Translations under genes and position numbers: made by a program | Shown here: piece by piece, positions 32,036-40,358 of the stretch | Layout: every line of letters starts with the position of its first letter | Numbering within the stretch: the first letter of the stretch is position 1 | Virus record (IMG/VR): IMGVR_UViG_3300035670_000355 | Location: 1-47,380 of that record | From: a virus | DNA length: 47,380 bases | Strand: one strand, 5' to 3' | The notes under the pieces: generated by a model | Database searches by the model: none | What the model was told of the DNA's origin: nothing | Seen by the model: the letters and a program-made list of their open reading frames with translations, nothing else

Positions 32036-32952
32036 GGAAGCGCCGAAATCCGATCATCCCCGGCGACACCCGGGACCGCACCGGGTCGGCCGGCATCCTG
32101 CGGCGCGCGGCAGCAGAGATCAATCGGCGGTTCGCTGGCCTATCCAAGGAGGTGCTGGCGATCTTTGATGGAATCCGGTACTACAACCTCAACGACGCCC
32201 GGGTCATGTACGGCCTGACGCCGGAAGAACTGTCGGCCGTTTCCCAGGCCCTGGCCACTGCGCTTGATCGGTGGTTGGCAGAGGGGCAACAAACCGCGCA
32301 CCGGTTCTGGTGGGCACCGTTCGACGCGGAGGCATCCCAGCTGGGAACCGCGCAGTCGGTCGCCAATCTGACGGGCTTGTCGGAGGTCTACGCGGCTTCG
32401 CGCACCCTTCAGCAAGTCATCTACTCCGAGCCCTACCGCAGCCGGGTCGCTGTCGCCCAGATCAAGAGCTACGACCAGTGGAAGAGCCTGTCGGAGTCGG
32501 TGAGGTCAGAGCTTTCCCAGACCATCGGGCGAGCCGTCATCGATGGCCAGGGCCCCAAGGCTGTGCGCAAGGAGATCATGGCCCGGCTGGACGTCGGCAA
32601 GTCCCGGGCGATGCTGTACGCTCAGACCGACATCACCGAGACGCTTCGCCAGGCGCGGATGGCCGAGGCCGAGTTCGCCGCCGAGCAGTTGGGCATCCGA
32701 TCGGGCCTGCTGTGGACGTCAGCCCTGATCCCGACCACCCGGCCGCACCACGCCAGCCGAAACGGCAAGGTCTACACCCCCAAGGAGGTGCGCGACTTCT
32801 ACTCCAAGGGTGGGGAGCGTTACCGTTGTCACTGCGGGGTCACCGAATGTCTGCTTGACGATGCCGGCAAGCCCATCCTGTCGGACGCCCTCAAGACCCA
32901 GATGAATGGTGAGCTTGCAGCTTGGAAGAAGGCGCAGGAGCAGTCTTCCTAG
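32032..32952 (+). CDS. Head morphogenesis protein (Mu gpF/SPP1 gp7-like)
   Basis: A 306-aa protein, GTG start overlapping the portal stop. The C-terminal block TDITETLRQARMAEAEF ... TTRPHHASRNGKVYT and YRCHCGVTECLLDD is the Mu F-like minor head domain with its Cys/His cluster. A minor capsid component associated with the portal. Confidence 0.85.
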   Translation: MRKRRNPIIPGDTRDRTGSAGILRRAAAEINRRFAGLSKEVLAIFDGIRYYNLNDARVMYGLTPEELSAVSQALATALDRWLAEGQQTAHRFWWAPFDAEASQLGTAQSVANLTGLSEVYAASRTLQQVIYSEPYRSRVAVAQIKSYDQWKSLSESVRSELSQTIGRAVIDGQGPKAVRKEIMARLDVGKSRAMLYAQTDITETLRQARMAEAEFAAEQLGIRSGLLWTSALIPTTRPHHASRNGKVYTPKEVRDFYSKGGERYRCHCGVTECLLDDAGKPILSDALKTQMNGELAAWKKAQEQSS

Positions 32953-32955
32953 CAT
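32946..32955 (+). promoter_or_regulatory. TYCNTAGCAT motif, copy 6
   Basis: TTCCTAGCAT, overlapping the end of the head morphogenesis gene and 8 nt before the DUF2213 ATG at 32964, without a Shine-Dalgarno. Confidence 0.5.
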
Positions 32956-32963
32956 GCGGACGC

Positions 32964-34256
32964 ATGAAGACCCGCGTCCACATCCTCTCGGCGGTCAACG
33001 CCTCGAACGTCTCCAAGACTGGCAGCACGTACACCATCAAGGACGTGTGCGGCGCGGTCGATGGCATCGTCATGAACTCGGCGCTTTACCCGGCTGAAGA
33101 GCTCAAGACGGGTGTGTCGACCATGAACGGCAAGCCGGCGCCGGCAGGGCACCCGAAGGACGGCCAGGGCCGGTTCATCAGCGCGCTCAACGGTGAGGCC
33201 TTGCTGAACAGCTACATCGGCAGCATCTGCACGAATGCGCGCCACGAGGGTGGGCGCTCCCTGTTCGACATTGTGGTCAACGAGGCCCAAGCCAAGGCGC
33301 ACCCGGAAGGCCAGAAGCTGGTCGAGCGCCTGGATGCAGCCATCAACGGCCAGAACGCCGACCCGATCCACGTCAGCACCGGCCTGGTCTGCAAGATGGT
33401 CACGGCCAATGGCGAGAGCGGGGGCAAGAAGTACAACCGGATCGCCACGGGCATCGAATACGACCACCTGGCCATCCTGCTCAACCAGTCTGGAGCCGGC
33501 ACGCCCGAGCAGGGCGTCGGCATGTTCCTGAACTCCGAAGGCCAAGAGGTGGAGGTCGAATCCGTGAACGTCAGCACCGAGCCGGTGGACCGGCGCTTTG
33601 AAGGCGTGGCCGGCTGGCTGCGCAAGCTTCTGGGCAACTCCGACCTGTCCTTCGAGCAGATCTATGACGGCCTGCGCGCTGTCCTGCCCGAAGGCGCCTG
33701 GGCGCGCGAGGTCTTCAGCAAGTCCGTGATCTACGTCGACAAGGCCGACAAGCTGTACCGGCAGGACTACGCGGTCGATTCGACCGGCTCCGTAGCATTG
33801 CTCGGGCAACCTGTGGAAGTGGTCCGCAAGGTCGAGTACGAACCCATCACCAACAGCAACGAGGTGGATGCCGTGAAAGACAAGATCCTCGCCGCGCTCA
33901 ATGCAGCCGGCATCAAGACGGAAGGCCTGGACGAGTCCCAGTTGCTGACCGCTTACAACGCCCTGGTCACCAAGCCTGTCGAAGACAAGCTGACGGCCGC
34001 CAACTCCAAGATCGCCGAGTTCGAAATGAACCAGCGCGCTGCGGCCGAAGCCGAAGTCAAGGCCCTGGCCGCCGAACTCGCCGTCAACAGTTCCCTGACC
34101 GTCGAAGACCTGCAGAAGCTGGGCCTCGATCGTCTGAAGGAACTCAAGGCCAACAGCAAGGCCGCCCCGATCGTGGTGACCAACCAATCGGGCGCCACCC
34201 AATCCGAGTTCGCGGGCTACTCCCTGAACTCTCACCTCTCTGAAGGGAGCAAGTGA
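32964..34256 (+). CDS. DUF2213 prohead protease/scaffold
   Basis: A 430-aa DUF2213-type protein. The N-terminal ~220 residues (KTGSTYTIKDVCGAVDGIVMNSALYPAEEL, KPAPAGHPKD, VSTGLVC and YDHLAIL pieces) are protease-like. The C-terminal ~130 are helical and Ala/Glu/Lys-rich (LTAANSKIAEFEMNQRAAAE), like a scaffold. A GAGGTGG followed by GTG at 33873, 74 nt after an internal TAGCAT (33789), could start a separate scaffold product from the same frame, as in lambda C/Nu3; that is unproven. Confidence 0.75.
   Translation: MKTRVHILSAVNASNVSKTGSTYTIKDVCGAVDGIVMNSALYPAEELKTGVSTMNGKPAPAGHPKDGQGRFISALNGEALLNSYIGSICTNARHEGGRSLFDIVVNEAQAKAHPEGQKLVERLDAAINGQNADPIHVSTGLVCKMVTANGESGGKKYNRIATGIEYDHLAILLNQSGAGTPEQGVGMFLNSEGQEVEVESVNVSTEPVDRRFEGVAGWLRKLLGNSDLSFEQIYDGLRAVLPEGAWAREVFSKSVIYVDKADKLYRQDYAVDSTGSVALLGQPVEVVRKVEYEPITNSNEVDAVKDKILAALNAAGIKTEGLDESQLLTAYNALVTKPVEDKLTAANSKIAEFEMNQRAAAEAEVKALAAELAVNSSLTVEDLQKLGLDRLKELKANSKAAPIVVTNQSGATQSEFAGYSLNSHLSEGSK
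33789..33798 (+). promoter_or_regulatory. TYCNTAGCAT motif, copy 7
   Basis: TCCGTAGCAT inside the DUF2213 gene, upstream of a possible internal scaffold start (GTG at 33873). Confidence 0.3.
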
Positions 34257-34705
34257 TGCCCAATCGTGTCTACCGCGGCCCGTTCGACCGCCAGCCCAAG
34301 ACCATCAGCGACAAGACCGTCGCTGGCGCCTACCTGCCGTGCACGTTCGTGACCGAGGGCGCATCCACCCTGACCCAGGCCACGGCCTTCGCCGCCAACC
34401 TGCGACTGCTGGGCAATCGCGACTTCTACAGCGAAGGCCACTTCAACGCGACCGACCCGCTGCTGACCGCCTACGCATCCGGCGACACGGGCGTGGCCTA
34501 CATCCTGGAAGTCGGCCAGTCCTACCAGGGCGCGGTGGCTGCTGCCACCTACGCCTTCGGCCAAGAACTGACCGTCGGCGCTGCTGGCCGCCTGGCTGCC
34601 GCCGCTTCCGGTGACCGTGTCGTCGCGTTCTCGCGCGGCTCGGGCGTCAAGTTGGCTGGCGACCTGATGGACTTCGAAGTCGCCAACATCTACACCAAGG
34701 CTTAA
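34256..34705 (+). CDS. Head decoration/stabilisation protein (DUF2190-like)
   Basis: A 149-aa protein (MPNRVYRGPFDRQP ... ATAFAANLRLLGNRDFYSEGHF) placed just before the major capsid gene, like small beta-rich decoration proteins. A GTG three bases before the ATG is an alternative start. Confidence 0.65.
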   Translation: MPNRVYRGPFDRQPKTISDKTVAGAYLPCTFVTEGASTLTQATAFAANLRLLGNRDFYSEGHFNATDPLLTAYASGDTGVAYILEVGQSYQGAVAAATYAFGQELTVGAAGRLAAAASGDRVVAFSRGSGVKLAGDLMDFEVANIYTKA

Positions 34706-34714
34706 GGAGGCCAC

Positions 34715-35707
34715 ATGCTGCTGTTCACCAACGCACAAGAGCAAGGCGTCATCGCTGGCCGCGAGCAGTTCAATGCTTCGCAGGTGGCCATGGCCTCTCG
34801 CGTCACCATCACCGGCAATGCCGCGCCGATCCCTGTCGATGCATGGCGCCGCATCGATGCCGAGGCCGCCCAGATCCAGCGCGACGAGCTGGTCGTCTTC
34901 AACACGCTGGCCGCCGCCAGCAACCAGCCCGTTGGCCTGGGTGACCTGGTGTCGTTCTACCCGCAGATCAGCGACAGCGGCTCGGTGAACGTCAGCATGG
35001 ACGGCCGCGGCAAGGGCAAGGCCGATCAAGCCAACGTCAAGTTCGCAGGCACCCCGGTGCCGATCGTGGACAACGAAGTCCGCATCGGTTGGCGCCAGAT
35101 GGAAGTCATCCGCAAGGGTGGCGGCATGATCGACCAGGAAAGCATCTCCAACTCGCAGCGCAAGGTGGCCGAGAAGCTGGAAGACATGGCCATCAACGGC
35201 CTGTCGAGCATCGTGGTCAACGGCTCCACGATCTACGGTCTGCGCACCTTCCCGCAGCGCAACACGGACACGCACGGCTTCGACCTGTCGGCAACCACCG
35301 GCGCCAACTGGCTGGCCACGTTCGTGAAGCTGGTCAACGCACTGGTGGGCGACAACGCCTACGGCCGGATCACCGTGTTCATGAACTACGCCGACTGGAC
35401 CTATGCGTCCCTGAACGAGTTCACGGCCGGCTACCCCAAGACGATCCTGCAGCGCCTGAAGGAAATCGAGCAGATCGAGCGCATCGTGCCGAGCACCCGC
35501 ATCCCTGCGGACGAGGTGATCGGCATCGCCTCGCTGTCCTCGCGCAAGTGGGGCAAGGTGCTCAACGGCCTGCCGCTGATGACCCGCCCCAACCAGCGCC
35601 TGAACCCGGAAGACGACTACTCGTTCACCGTGATGGCCGCCGCGGCTCCCCAGTTCCGCGCCGACTACGACGGTCGCTCGCAGATCGCTCACCTGACGGC
35701 GGCCTGA
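34715..35707 (+). CDS. Major capsid protein
   Basis: A 330-aa protein with the strongest ribosome site of the late region (AAGGAGG, 5 bp before ATG). Blocks such as IDAEAAQIQRDELVVFNTLAA, IDQESISNSQRKVAEKLEDM and GRITVFMNYADWTYASLNEF are of the HK97-fold capsid type in this group. No DUF1566 or Ig extension. Builds the icosahedral shell. Confidence 0.88.
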   Translation: MLLFTNAQEQGVIAGREQFNASQVAMASRVTITGNAAPIPVDAWRRIDAEAAQIQRDELVVFNTLAAASNQPVGLGDLVSFYPQISDSGSVNVSMDGRGKGKADQANVKFAGTPVPIVDNEVRIGWRQMEVIRKGGGMIDQESISNSQRKVAEKLEDMAINGLSSIVVNGSTIYGLRTFPQRNTDTHGFDLSATTGANWLATFVKLVNALVGDNAYGRITVFMNYADWTYASLNEFTAGYPKTILQRLKEIEQIERIVPSTRIPADEVIGIASLSSRKWGKVLNGLPLMTRPNQRLNPEDDYSFTVMAAAAPQFRADYDGRSQIAHLTAA

Positions 35708-35709
35708 CC

Positions 35710-36132
35710 ATGAAAGCACGCATCACCCACCTGAAAGCACCATGGCCCCTCGGGGCTCGGGTTGGCGACGTGGTCGAGCTCGGCAGCGAGCCCGCCTGGG
35801 CTGTCGGCAAGTTCGAGAAGGTCGGCGACGACGAGCCCGTGACGCTGGAGTTCGGCGAGCCGGTGAAGGTTGTCCTGGAAGGCGATTCGGCAGAGGTGCA
35901 AGCCCTCAAGGCCGAGGTCGCGGACCTGACGGCCAAGCTGGACGAGGCCGGCGCCCTGGCGCTGATGGCGCAGGAGCAGTCCGAATCCATCATCTCGGGC
36001 CTGAACGAGCAGATGGCTGCAGCCAAGGCCGAAGCCGAAGCCGCCAAGGCCACCGCCGCCGACCTGACCTCGCAAGTCGCCGACCTGACGGCCAAGCTCA
36101 AGGCCGCCACCACCAAGACCGGCAGCAAGTGA
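35710..36132 (+). CDS. Coiled-coil head-tail region protein
   Basis: A 140-aa protein. The N-terminal 60 residues look like a small beta domain (WPLGARVGDVVELGSEPAW). The rest is coiled coil with a repeated EVADLTAKLD / QVADLTAKLK pattern. Possibly a fibre-like head decoration; no family recognised. Confidence 0.5.
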   Translation: MKARITHLKAPWPLGARVGDVVELGSEPAWAVGKFEKVGDDEPVTLEFGEPVKVVLEGDSAEVQALKAEVADLTAKLDEAGALALMAQEQSESIISGLNEQMAAAKAEAEAAKATAADLTSQVADLTAKLKAATTKTGSK

Positions 36133-36497
36133 TGATCACGAGCACGCAGGCGCAGCAGTACCTTGACGAGGCCCTGGGCGTCGGCGTGCCGTCTTTCATC
36201 GTTGACGCTGCCGTCGCCAAGGTGGCCACTGCCGAGGCTGCAATGGTATCGGCGGGCTACAGTGACCATGACCAGACGCTGATTCAGTGCATGGCCGTGG
36301 CTTTGATTGCGGCAGCAGGATCGCCGCGTCGGATTCAAAGTCAGGGCGCACCTTCAGGGGCCTCTCGATCGTTCAAGAACCCAGACGGGGACTTGTCCGC
36401 GCTTCGCCGATCTCTGGCCAGCCTGGACACGGCGGGGGCGGTTGCTGGCCTGATCGGGCCTGATCCCTCATCGCCAGCGTTGATGATGGTCGTCTGA
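36132..36497 (+). CDS. Head-tail connector-type protein
   Basis: A 121-aa helical protein (QAQQYLDEALGVGVPSFIVDAAVAKVATAEAAM) resembling phage head-completion proteins placed after the capsid gene. It ends just before a terminator, closing the head module. Confidence 0.6.
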   Translation: MITSTQAQQYLDEALGVGVPSFIVDAAVAKVATAEAAMVSAGYSDHDQTLIQCMAVALIAAAGSPRRIQSQGAPSGASRSFKNPDGDLSALRRSLASLDTAGAVAGLIGPDPSSPALMMVV

Positions 36498-36512
36498 CCC
36501 TCAAGCCTCCAT

Positions 36513-36540
36513 CAGGAGCCCGCCACGTGCGGGCTTCGTC
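36513..36540 (+). terminator. Terminator closing the head module
   Basis: AGCCCGCcacGTGCGGGCTTCGTCG: a GC-rich hairpin followed by a T-containing tract, 16 bp beyond the last head gene. The next gene carries its own TAGCAT motif downstream of this hairpin, which fits a fresh start of transcription. Confidence 0.7.
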
Positions 36541-36550
36541 GTTTCTGGCC

Positions 36551-36560
36551 TCCCTAGCAT
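36551..36560 (+). promoter_or_regulatory. TYCNTAGCAT motif, copy 8
   Basis: TCCCTAGCAT directly after the terminator at 36513-36540 and 37 nt before the spike ATG, which has a GGAG site. This position, terminator then motif then gene, is the best single hint that the motif acts in initiation. Confidence 0.5.
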
Positions 36561-36597
36561 CAAGCGCAGCAAAGCACATTGATTCTGGAGCCCAGAC

Positions 36598-38112
36598 ATG
36601 CCCGACATCGCACAAGGCAACAACGCGAAGCTGATCCTCGCACCTGGCGAGGTCTACCGCGTCACCGCTGTTGGCACTGCGACCGTGCAGGCCGCTTACG
36701 GTGCGCCATCTGGCACCACCACGGTGACGGCAGCATCGCGAGACTTCGGCCCCTACGATGCCCACGCAAAGCTGATCCTGACGGCTGTTTCTGGCTCTGT
36801 CGGATACCAGCTTCGCGACGGCATGTCGCCCGTTCTTGTTGACGACGATGGTCGCCTTCTCACCCCCTCCGGTGATGTGGTGGGGGACTCACCGATCGGA
36901 CAAATCTACGGGCGCGAGAAGTTGCGCCGTTTTGCGCTTGCCGTTGCGGCAGGCGGCAAGCGTCGTGTCCGCATTCCGTTCTACATCCACTCGTTCACGG
37001 GCTTTGGCTCGGACGGCACGACGAGTTCCGGCGTGTCGAACGTCACGGCATGGCGCTCCAAGTCGATCCCGGGTGCTGTCTGCCGCGCGCTGAATGCGTC
37101 GGTCCAGGGTGTGGTGGGCTACGGTGTTGAGACGTTCGCGGGGAACGGCCCGGCAGCGTTCTTCACCCTGGCAGGCGGGGCGTCTATCTCCGGCCCGTAC
37201 ACATCGACCGGCCCCGGTGGATATGCGCTCGCGCTGGGTTCGTCGGGGCACTCTGCGAGCTTCATCGCCGCTGGCACTGCTGTGCGAGTGTTTGGCTACG
37301 CCTCGGCGGTCGGCGTTGTGCCTCGGTACTCGATCAACGGTGGCGCGACCCAGAACGCGCCGGCCGTCACCAACCTGCCGACCCCCATTGGCACAACCTA
37401 TTGGTACAGCTACGACATCACCGGCCTGACCGCTGGCGACACGGTCGCACTGATTGGCGCGACGAGCGGGACAGTGGCCGCCTATGCGGTTGACCCGGAC
37501 CTGAAGACGAGCGCGGGCATCACGCTCGATCGCATCTCCGTGCCTGGGTTTGCGAACATGCAGATCATCTCGTCCTTCCTGGACGACACGGACACGGCGC
37601 CTCCCGGCAACTGGATTTCGAGCGGGGCCAACTATCGGCTCACGCAGGCGCAGTCGGTGTCTACCCGCATGGGGTTCGAGGGCGGCAACATCGTGATGAC
37701 CGACGTCAACGACCTCAAGATGTGGGCGGACACGCAGCAGGGCACGGCGTGGGGCGTGACCCTTGAGCGGCAGCGCCAGCACCTGCGCAACCACATCACA
37801 TACATGAACTCGATCGGGTTGGACACCCTGGTTGTCTGCGGCACGATTCGCAACCCCGTGTCCGTTGCCGCTGATTCGGTCCCGTACTCGCAATTCGAGC
37901 TGATTGAGGCCTACAAGGCAGTCACCGATGAATTCACGTGCGCTGCCGTCCTGGACCTCACAAAGGACTTTGACGGGGCAAACGTGACGGAGCGCTACGC
38001 GGCACAACAGGCTTCCGGCCTGATCGTGGACACCGTGCATCCGAATGAGGCGGGTTGCGATTATTTCGGTGGTGCCCGGATTGGGCGATCGATCGTCAAC
38101 GCCATGGTCTGA
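36598..38112 (+). CDS. Receptor-binding spike with SGNH-hydrolase-like domain
   Basis: A 504-aa protein. The N-terminal ~90 residues are a beta-rich attachment domain. From residue ~120 the chain looks like an SGNH (GDSL-type) hydrolase: an IHSFT block in place of GDSIT near the start and DTVHPNEAGCDYF near the end, which supplies the Asp-x-x-His pair. Such phage enzymes remove acetyl groups from capsule or O-antigen. It stands between head and lysis genes. The deviation of block I leaves activity uncertain. Confidence 0.6.
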   Translation: MPDIAQGNNAKLILAPGEVYRVTAVGTATVQAAYGAPSGTTTVTAASRDFGPYDAHAKLILTAVSGSVGYQLRDGMSPVLVDDDGRLLTPSGDVVGDSPIGQIYGREKLRRFALAVAAGGKRRVRIPFYIHSFTGFGSDGTTSSGVSNVTAWRSKSIPGAVCRALNASVQGVVGYGVETFAGNGPAAFFTLAGGASISGPYTSTGPGGYALALGSSGHSASFIAAGTAVRVFGYASAVGVVPRYSINGGATQNAPAVTNLPTPIGTTYWYSYDITGLTAGDTVALIGATSGTVAAYAVDPDLKTSAGITLDRISVPGFANMQIISSFLDDTDTAPPGNWISSGANYRLTQAQSVSTRMGFEGGNIVMTDVNDLKMWADTQQGTAWGVTLERQRQHLRNHITYMNSIGLDTLVVCGTIRNPVSVAADSVPYSQFELIEAYKAVTDEFTCAAVLDLTKDFDGANVTERYAAQQASGLIVDTVHPNEAGCDYFGGARIGRSIVNAMV

Positions 38113-38121
38113 CGCCACGTC

Positions 38122-38481
38122 ATGACCCGCCTAGCCTCCCTGCTCATGCTGGCGGCCATCTCGACCGCCCAGGCTGGGCCCGTGACCTGTATCCCGAAGC
38201 CGTTGGGCAGCGGCACGGCCGCGCTGTTCAAGTCCAACTCGCGAGGCGACTTCGCTACTTGGTACTGCCCGGGCGAGTCGCTGCCGTCGATGGTCGTTTG
38301 CCTCAAGGCGACGTGCTCCCTGGTGGGCACCAAGCGGGCCTTGGCCGCCATCGCGAGCACGCCCACTCTCGCCGGCCTGAACGAAGCCATCAAGCCCTAC
38401 ACCCGAGACCCGCTGCGTGATCCTGACCTGGTCAAGGTCTGGGCGCCTCACGCGGATGAGATTCGCAAGCTCGCCGATTGA
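38122..38481 (+). CDS. Secreted Cys-containing protein in the lysis cluster
   Basis: A 119-aa protein with a clear signal peptide (MTRLASLLMLAAISTAQA, cleavage before G). The mature part has four cysteines (TCIP, YCPG, VCLKATC), suggesting disulfides in the periplasm. It precedes the holin; role unknown. Confidence 0.6.
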   Translation: MTRLASLLMLAAISTAQAGPVTCIPKPLGSGTAALFKSNSRGDFATWYCPGESLPSMVVCLKATCSLVGTKRALAAIASTPTLAGLNEAIKPYTRDPLRDPDLVKVWAPHADEIRKLAD

Positions 38482-38496
38482 TCCAAGAGCACAACC

Positions 38497-38946
38497 ATGA
38501 AAGCAACTCACATGGCAGCAGAAACCGGGGCCGGTGTGGCCTTCAGCCTCAAGTCTGGTTTGCTTGGCGGGTTCATCCTGCTGGCGGCCTCGGTGCTTGG
38601 GACCGTCATTGGCTTCAAGGTGGTGCCGCCCACCAAGGGCAAGGAGATGGACGACATCTCGACGCGGCTGTTGTGCGGGCTGTTGTCGTCATGCACGCTG
38701 GGCACCTACGCGGCCTATCGGTACATCAAGTTTGACCCGGACTGGCTGGCCTACTGGGTGAAGCTGTACCAGGGGCACGATGAGGCGTTCTTCTTCGGCT
38801 GGTTGAGCGCTGGCCTGCCGTTCGTGCTGCTGGCCGCGCTGCCTGGGTTCTGGATCGTGGCCGCTGTCATGCGGTGGTTCCAGAAGCGCGAAGGCAAGGA
38901 CATTGCAGAGATGGCCAGTGACGCCATGCCGGGGGGCAAGTCGTGA
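38497..38946 (+). CDS. Holin-like membrane protein
   Basis: A 149-aa protein with three predicted membrane helices: GGFILLAASVLGTVIGFKVV, LLCGLLSSCTLGTYAAYRYI and GLPFVLLAALPGFWIVAAV. It lies immediately before the amidase and overlaps it by 4 bp. It is of the type annotated as putative holins that open the inner membrane to release the endolysin. Longer than canonical class I holins. Confidence 0.7.
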   Translation: MKATHMAAETGAGVAFSLKSGLLGGFILLAASVLGTVIGFKVVPPTKGKEMDDISTRLLCGLLSSCTLGTYAAYRYIKFDPDWLAYWVKLYQGHDEAFFFGWLSAGLPFVLLAALPGFWIVAAVMRWFQKREGKDIAEMASDAMPGGKS

Positions 38947-39461
38947 AGTTCGCAGTCACAGCCGGCCACGGCGGCAGCGACCCGGGCGCGGTGGCCGGGC
39001 CTGTCTGCGAGCGCGACCTGATGACAGAGTTGCGCGACATCGTGGCCGTGAAGCTGCGAGGCAAGGGCGCCGAGGTCCGCACGGATGGCGCCCGGTGGCA
39101 GAACCTGCCGCTGGCGCACGCGCTGACCTTGGTGCCCGGCACAGACTGGGCGATCGATCTGCACACCAATGCTTCGACCATCCCCGCAGCCACGGGGGTG
39201 GAGGTGGTAGCCATGCCGAAGGACAAAGCCCGGGCGCAGCGCCTGGCGCAGGCCATCGCGAACGTGCTGGGCCTGCGTGTCCGTGGTGATGCAGGGTGGA
39301 TTGACCAGACAGCCACGGCGCGCGGCCGGCTGGGCTTCGTGCGCGCTGGCGGCATGGTGGTGGAGTGCTTCTTCATCAGCAACCCGTTCGACCTGGCCAC
39401 CTACCAAGAGCGTAAGTGGCTGGTGGCTGGCGCCATCGCTGCCGTGCTGGCCGGAGGGTGA
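38943..39461 (+). CDS. Endolysin: N-acetylmuramoyl-L-alanine amidase
   Basis: A 172-aa Amidase_3-type enzyme. Zinc/catalytic motifs are GHGGSDPGA (His), the Glu in VCERDL, AIDLHTNAS (His) and VVECFFISN (Glu). It lacks a signal peptide, so it needs the holin. It cleaves the lactyl-peptide bond of murein at lysis. GTG start. Confidence 0.9.
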   Translation: MKFAVTAGHGGSDPGAVAGPVCERDLMTELRDIVAVKLRGKGAEVRTDGARWQNLPLAHALTLVPGTDWAIDLHTNASTIPAATGVEVVAMPKDKARAQRLAQAIANVLGLRVRGDAGWIDQTATARGRLGFVRAGGMVVECFFISNPFDLATYQERKWLVAGAIAAVLAGG

Positions 39462-39462
39462 C

Positions 39463-40023
39463 GTGACCAAGATCCTGGCAGCCCTCGACCTGTTGCCCGC
39501 GTGGGTGTGGGCACTGGTGGTGGGCGTGCTGCTGGTGCTGTGCATCCGGCTGGACGTGCTCCGGCTGCAGGCCAACGCCGATGCCAGCAAGGCGCGCGCC
39601 GATCTGCTGGCTGTGCAGCTGGCCTCATCCCACGCGATCAGCCTGGAGAAGGAGCGGGCCAGGAAAGAGGAAAGGCGGCTGAATGCCGTGGTGCTGGAGG
39701 TGAAAGATGCGCTTGCCAAGGAAAAGTCCGATCGCGCTGGCCGTGTTGATGCTCTGTCTGGCAGGCTGCAGCAGCACGCCCGCCCCGTGCTTTGTCGCCC
39801 CGGTGGCGGTGGAGCGGACCCCGTTGCCGGCCGAGGTGATGGAAAGCCCGATCCCGGATTACCCGGCGTGGCTGGAGCGCGTGCTGTCGTCCTCGATGGC
39901 CAGGCTCTTTCCGAGCTTGCCGACTTCGCCGAGTCCGCCGCCGACACCGGCCGCACCCTGACCAAAGCGCGGCGCCTGCTGCGCGAGTGCTGGCGCTCTG
40001 AGCCGGCGCCCGCCACGCCATGA
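39463..40023 (+). CDS. Rz-like i-spanin
   Basis: A 186-aa protein from the GTG at 39463. One N-terminal membrane anchor (WVWALVVGVLLVLCIRL) is followed by a long coiled coil (ASSHAISLEKERARKEERRLN, KDALAKEKSDRAGR) and a variable C-terminus. It spans the periplasm and, with the nested Rz1 lipoprotein, disrupts the outer membrane. Confidence 0.8.
   Translation: MTKILAALDLLPAWVWALVVGVLLVLCIRLDVLRLQANADASKARADLLAVQLASSHAISLEKERARKEERRLNAVVLEVKDALAKEKSDRAGRVDALSGRLQQHARPVLCRPGGGGADPVAGRGDGKPDPGLPGVAGARAVVLDGQALSELADFAESAADTGRTLTKARRLLRECWRSEPAPATP
39707..39961 (+). CDS. Rz1-like o-spanin lipoprotein, nested inside Rz
   Basis: An 84-aa protein read in the +1 frame fully inside Rz. Signal peptide MRLPRKSPIALAVLMLCLAGC ends in the lipobox LAGC; the mature part is Pro-rich (PTSPSPPPTPAAP). 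This is the classic embedded Rz/Rz1 arrangement: an outer-membrane lipoprotein that binds Rz for the last lysis step. Confidence 0.85.
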   Translation: MRLPRKSPIALAVLMLCLAGCSSTPAPCFVAPVAVERTPLPAEVMESPIPDYPAWLERVLSSSMARLFPSLPTSPSPPPTPAAP

Positions 40024-40190
40024 CCCCAGAAGCCCTGGCGGCCGAGAAGCTGGCCCGCGAGTTCGGGCTGACCTACCTCAGCACCGAGGGCTACGAGAAG
40101 CTCGCCCGGCTCATTGAGGCCGTGCGCCGCGAGGCCCGCCAGGCGGACGAAGACGAGCCGATCCTGGAGCATGGGCGGCCGATTCGGTGA
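40020..40190 (+). CDS. 56-aa hypothetical protein after the spanins
   Basis: MTPEALAAEKLAREFGLTYLS...LARLIEAVRREARQ is a small acidic helical protein. Its ATG overlaps the Rz stop by 4 bp (ATGA). It is the last rightward gene before the terminator and attP. Function unknown. Confidence 0.6.
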   Translation: MTPEALAAEKLAREFGLTYLSTEGYEKLARLIEAVRREARQADEDEPILEHGRPIR

Positions 40191-40249
40191 GGCGCATATT
40201 CAACTGCTGGATATGGGACGCGTCTCGTAATCTCGTCTCATAAGCCCAA

Positions 40250-40282
40250 AAGCAAAAAGCCACCGCGTGGGTGGCTTTGTTG
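40250..40282 (+). terminator. Terminator of the late/lysis operon
   Basis: AAAGCCACC-CGCG-GGTGGCTTTGTT: a 9-bp stem with a tight loop, A-tract before and T-tract after, 60-90 bp beyond the last lysis-region gene. It could work in both directions. Confidence 0.85.
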
Positions 40283-40311
40283 GCTAAGTGATTATCGCAC
40301 CTAGTCTTTTT

Positions 40312-40358
40312 TGGCTCCCCGACCTGGGCTCGAACCAGGGACCTACGGATTAACAGTC
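40312..40358 (-). other. attP core: 3' portion of a tRNA-Asn gene
   Basis: On the minus strand this 47-bp stretch reads the anticodon loop CTGTTAA (anticodon GTT), the variable and T arms GGTTCGAGCCC and the acceptor end with CCA of tRNA-Asn. The 5' half of the tRNA is absent: the anticodon stem stops pairing upstream. Integration into the 3' end of a host tRNA-Asn would rebuild a whole gene. It lies beside the integrase, as expected for attP; the minus strand is the tRNA sense. Confidence 0.9.

Noticed and set aside
32949-34235. 428-codon minus-strand frame across the DUF2213 gene
   Set aside because: Shadow frame with no protein-like motif; the plus strand carries the recognised protein.
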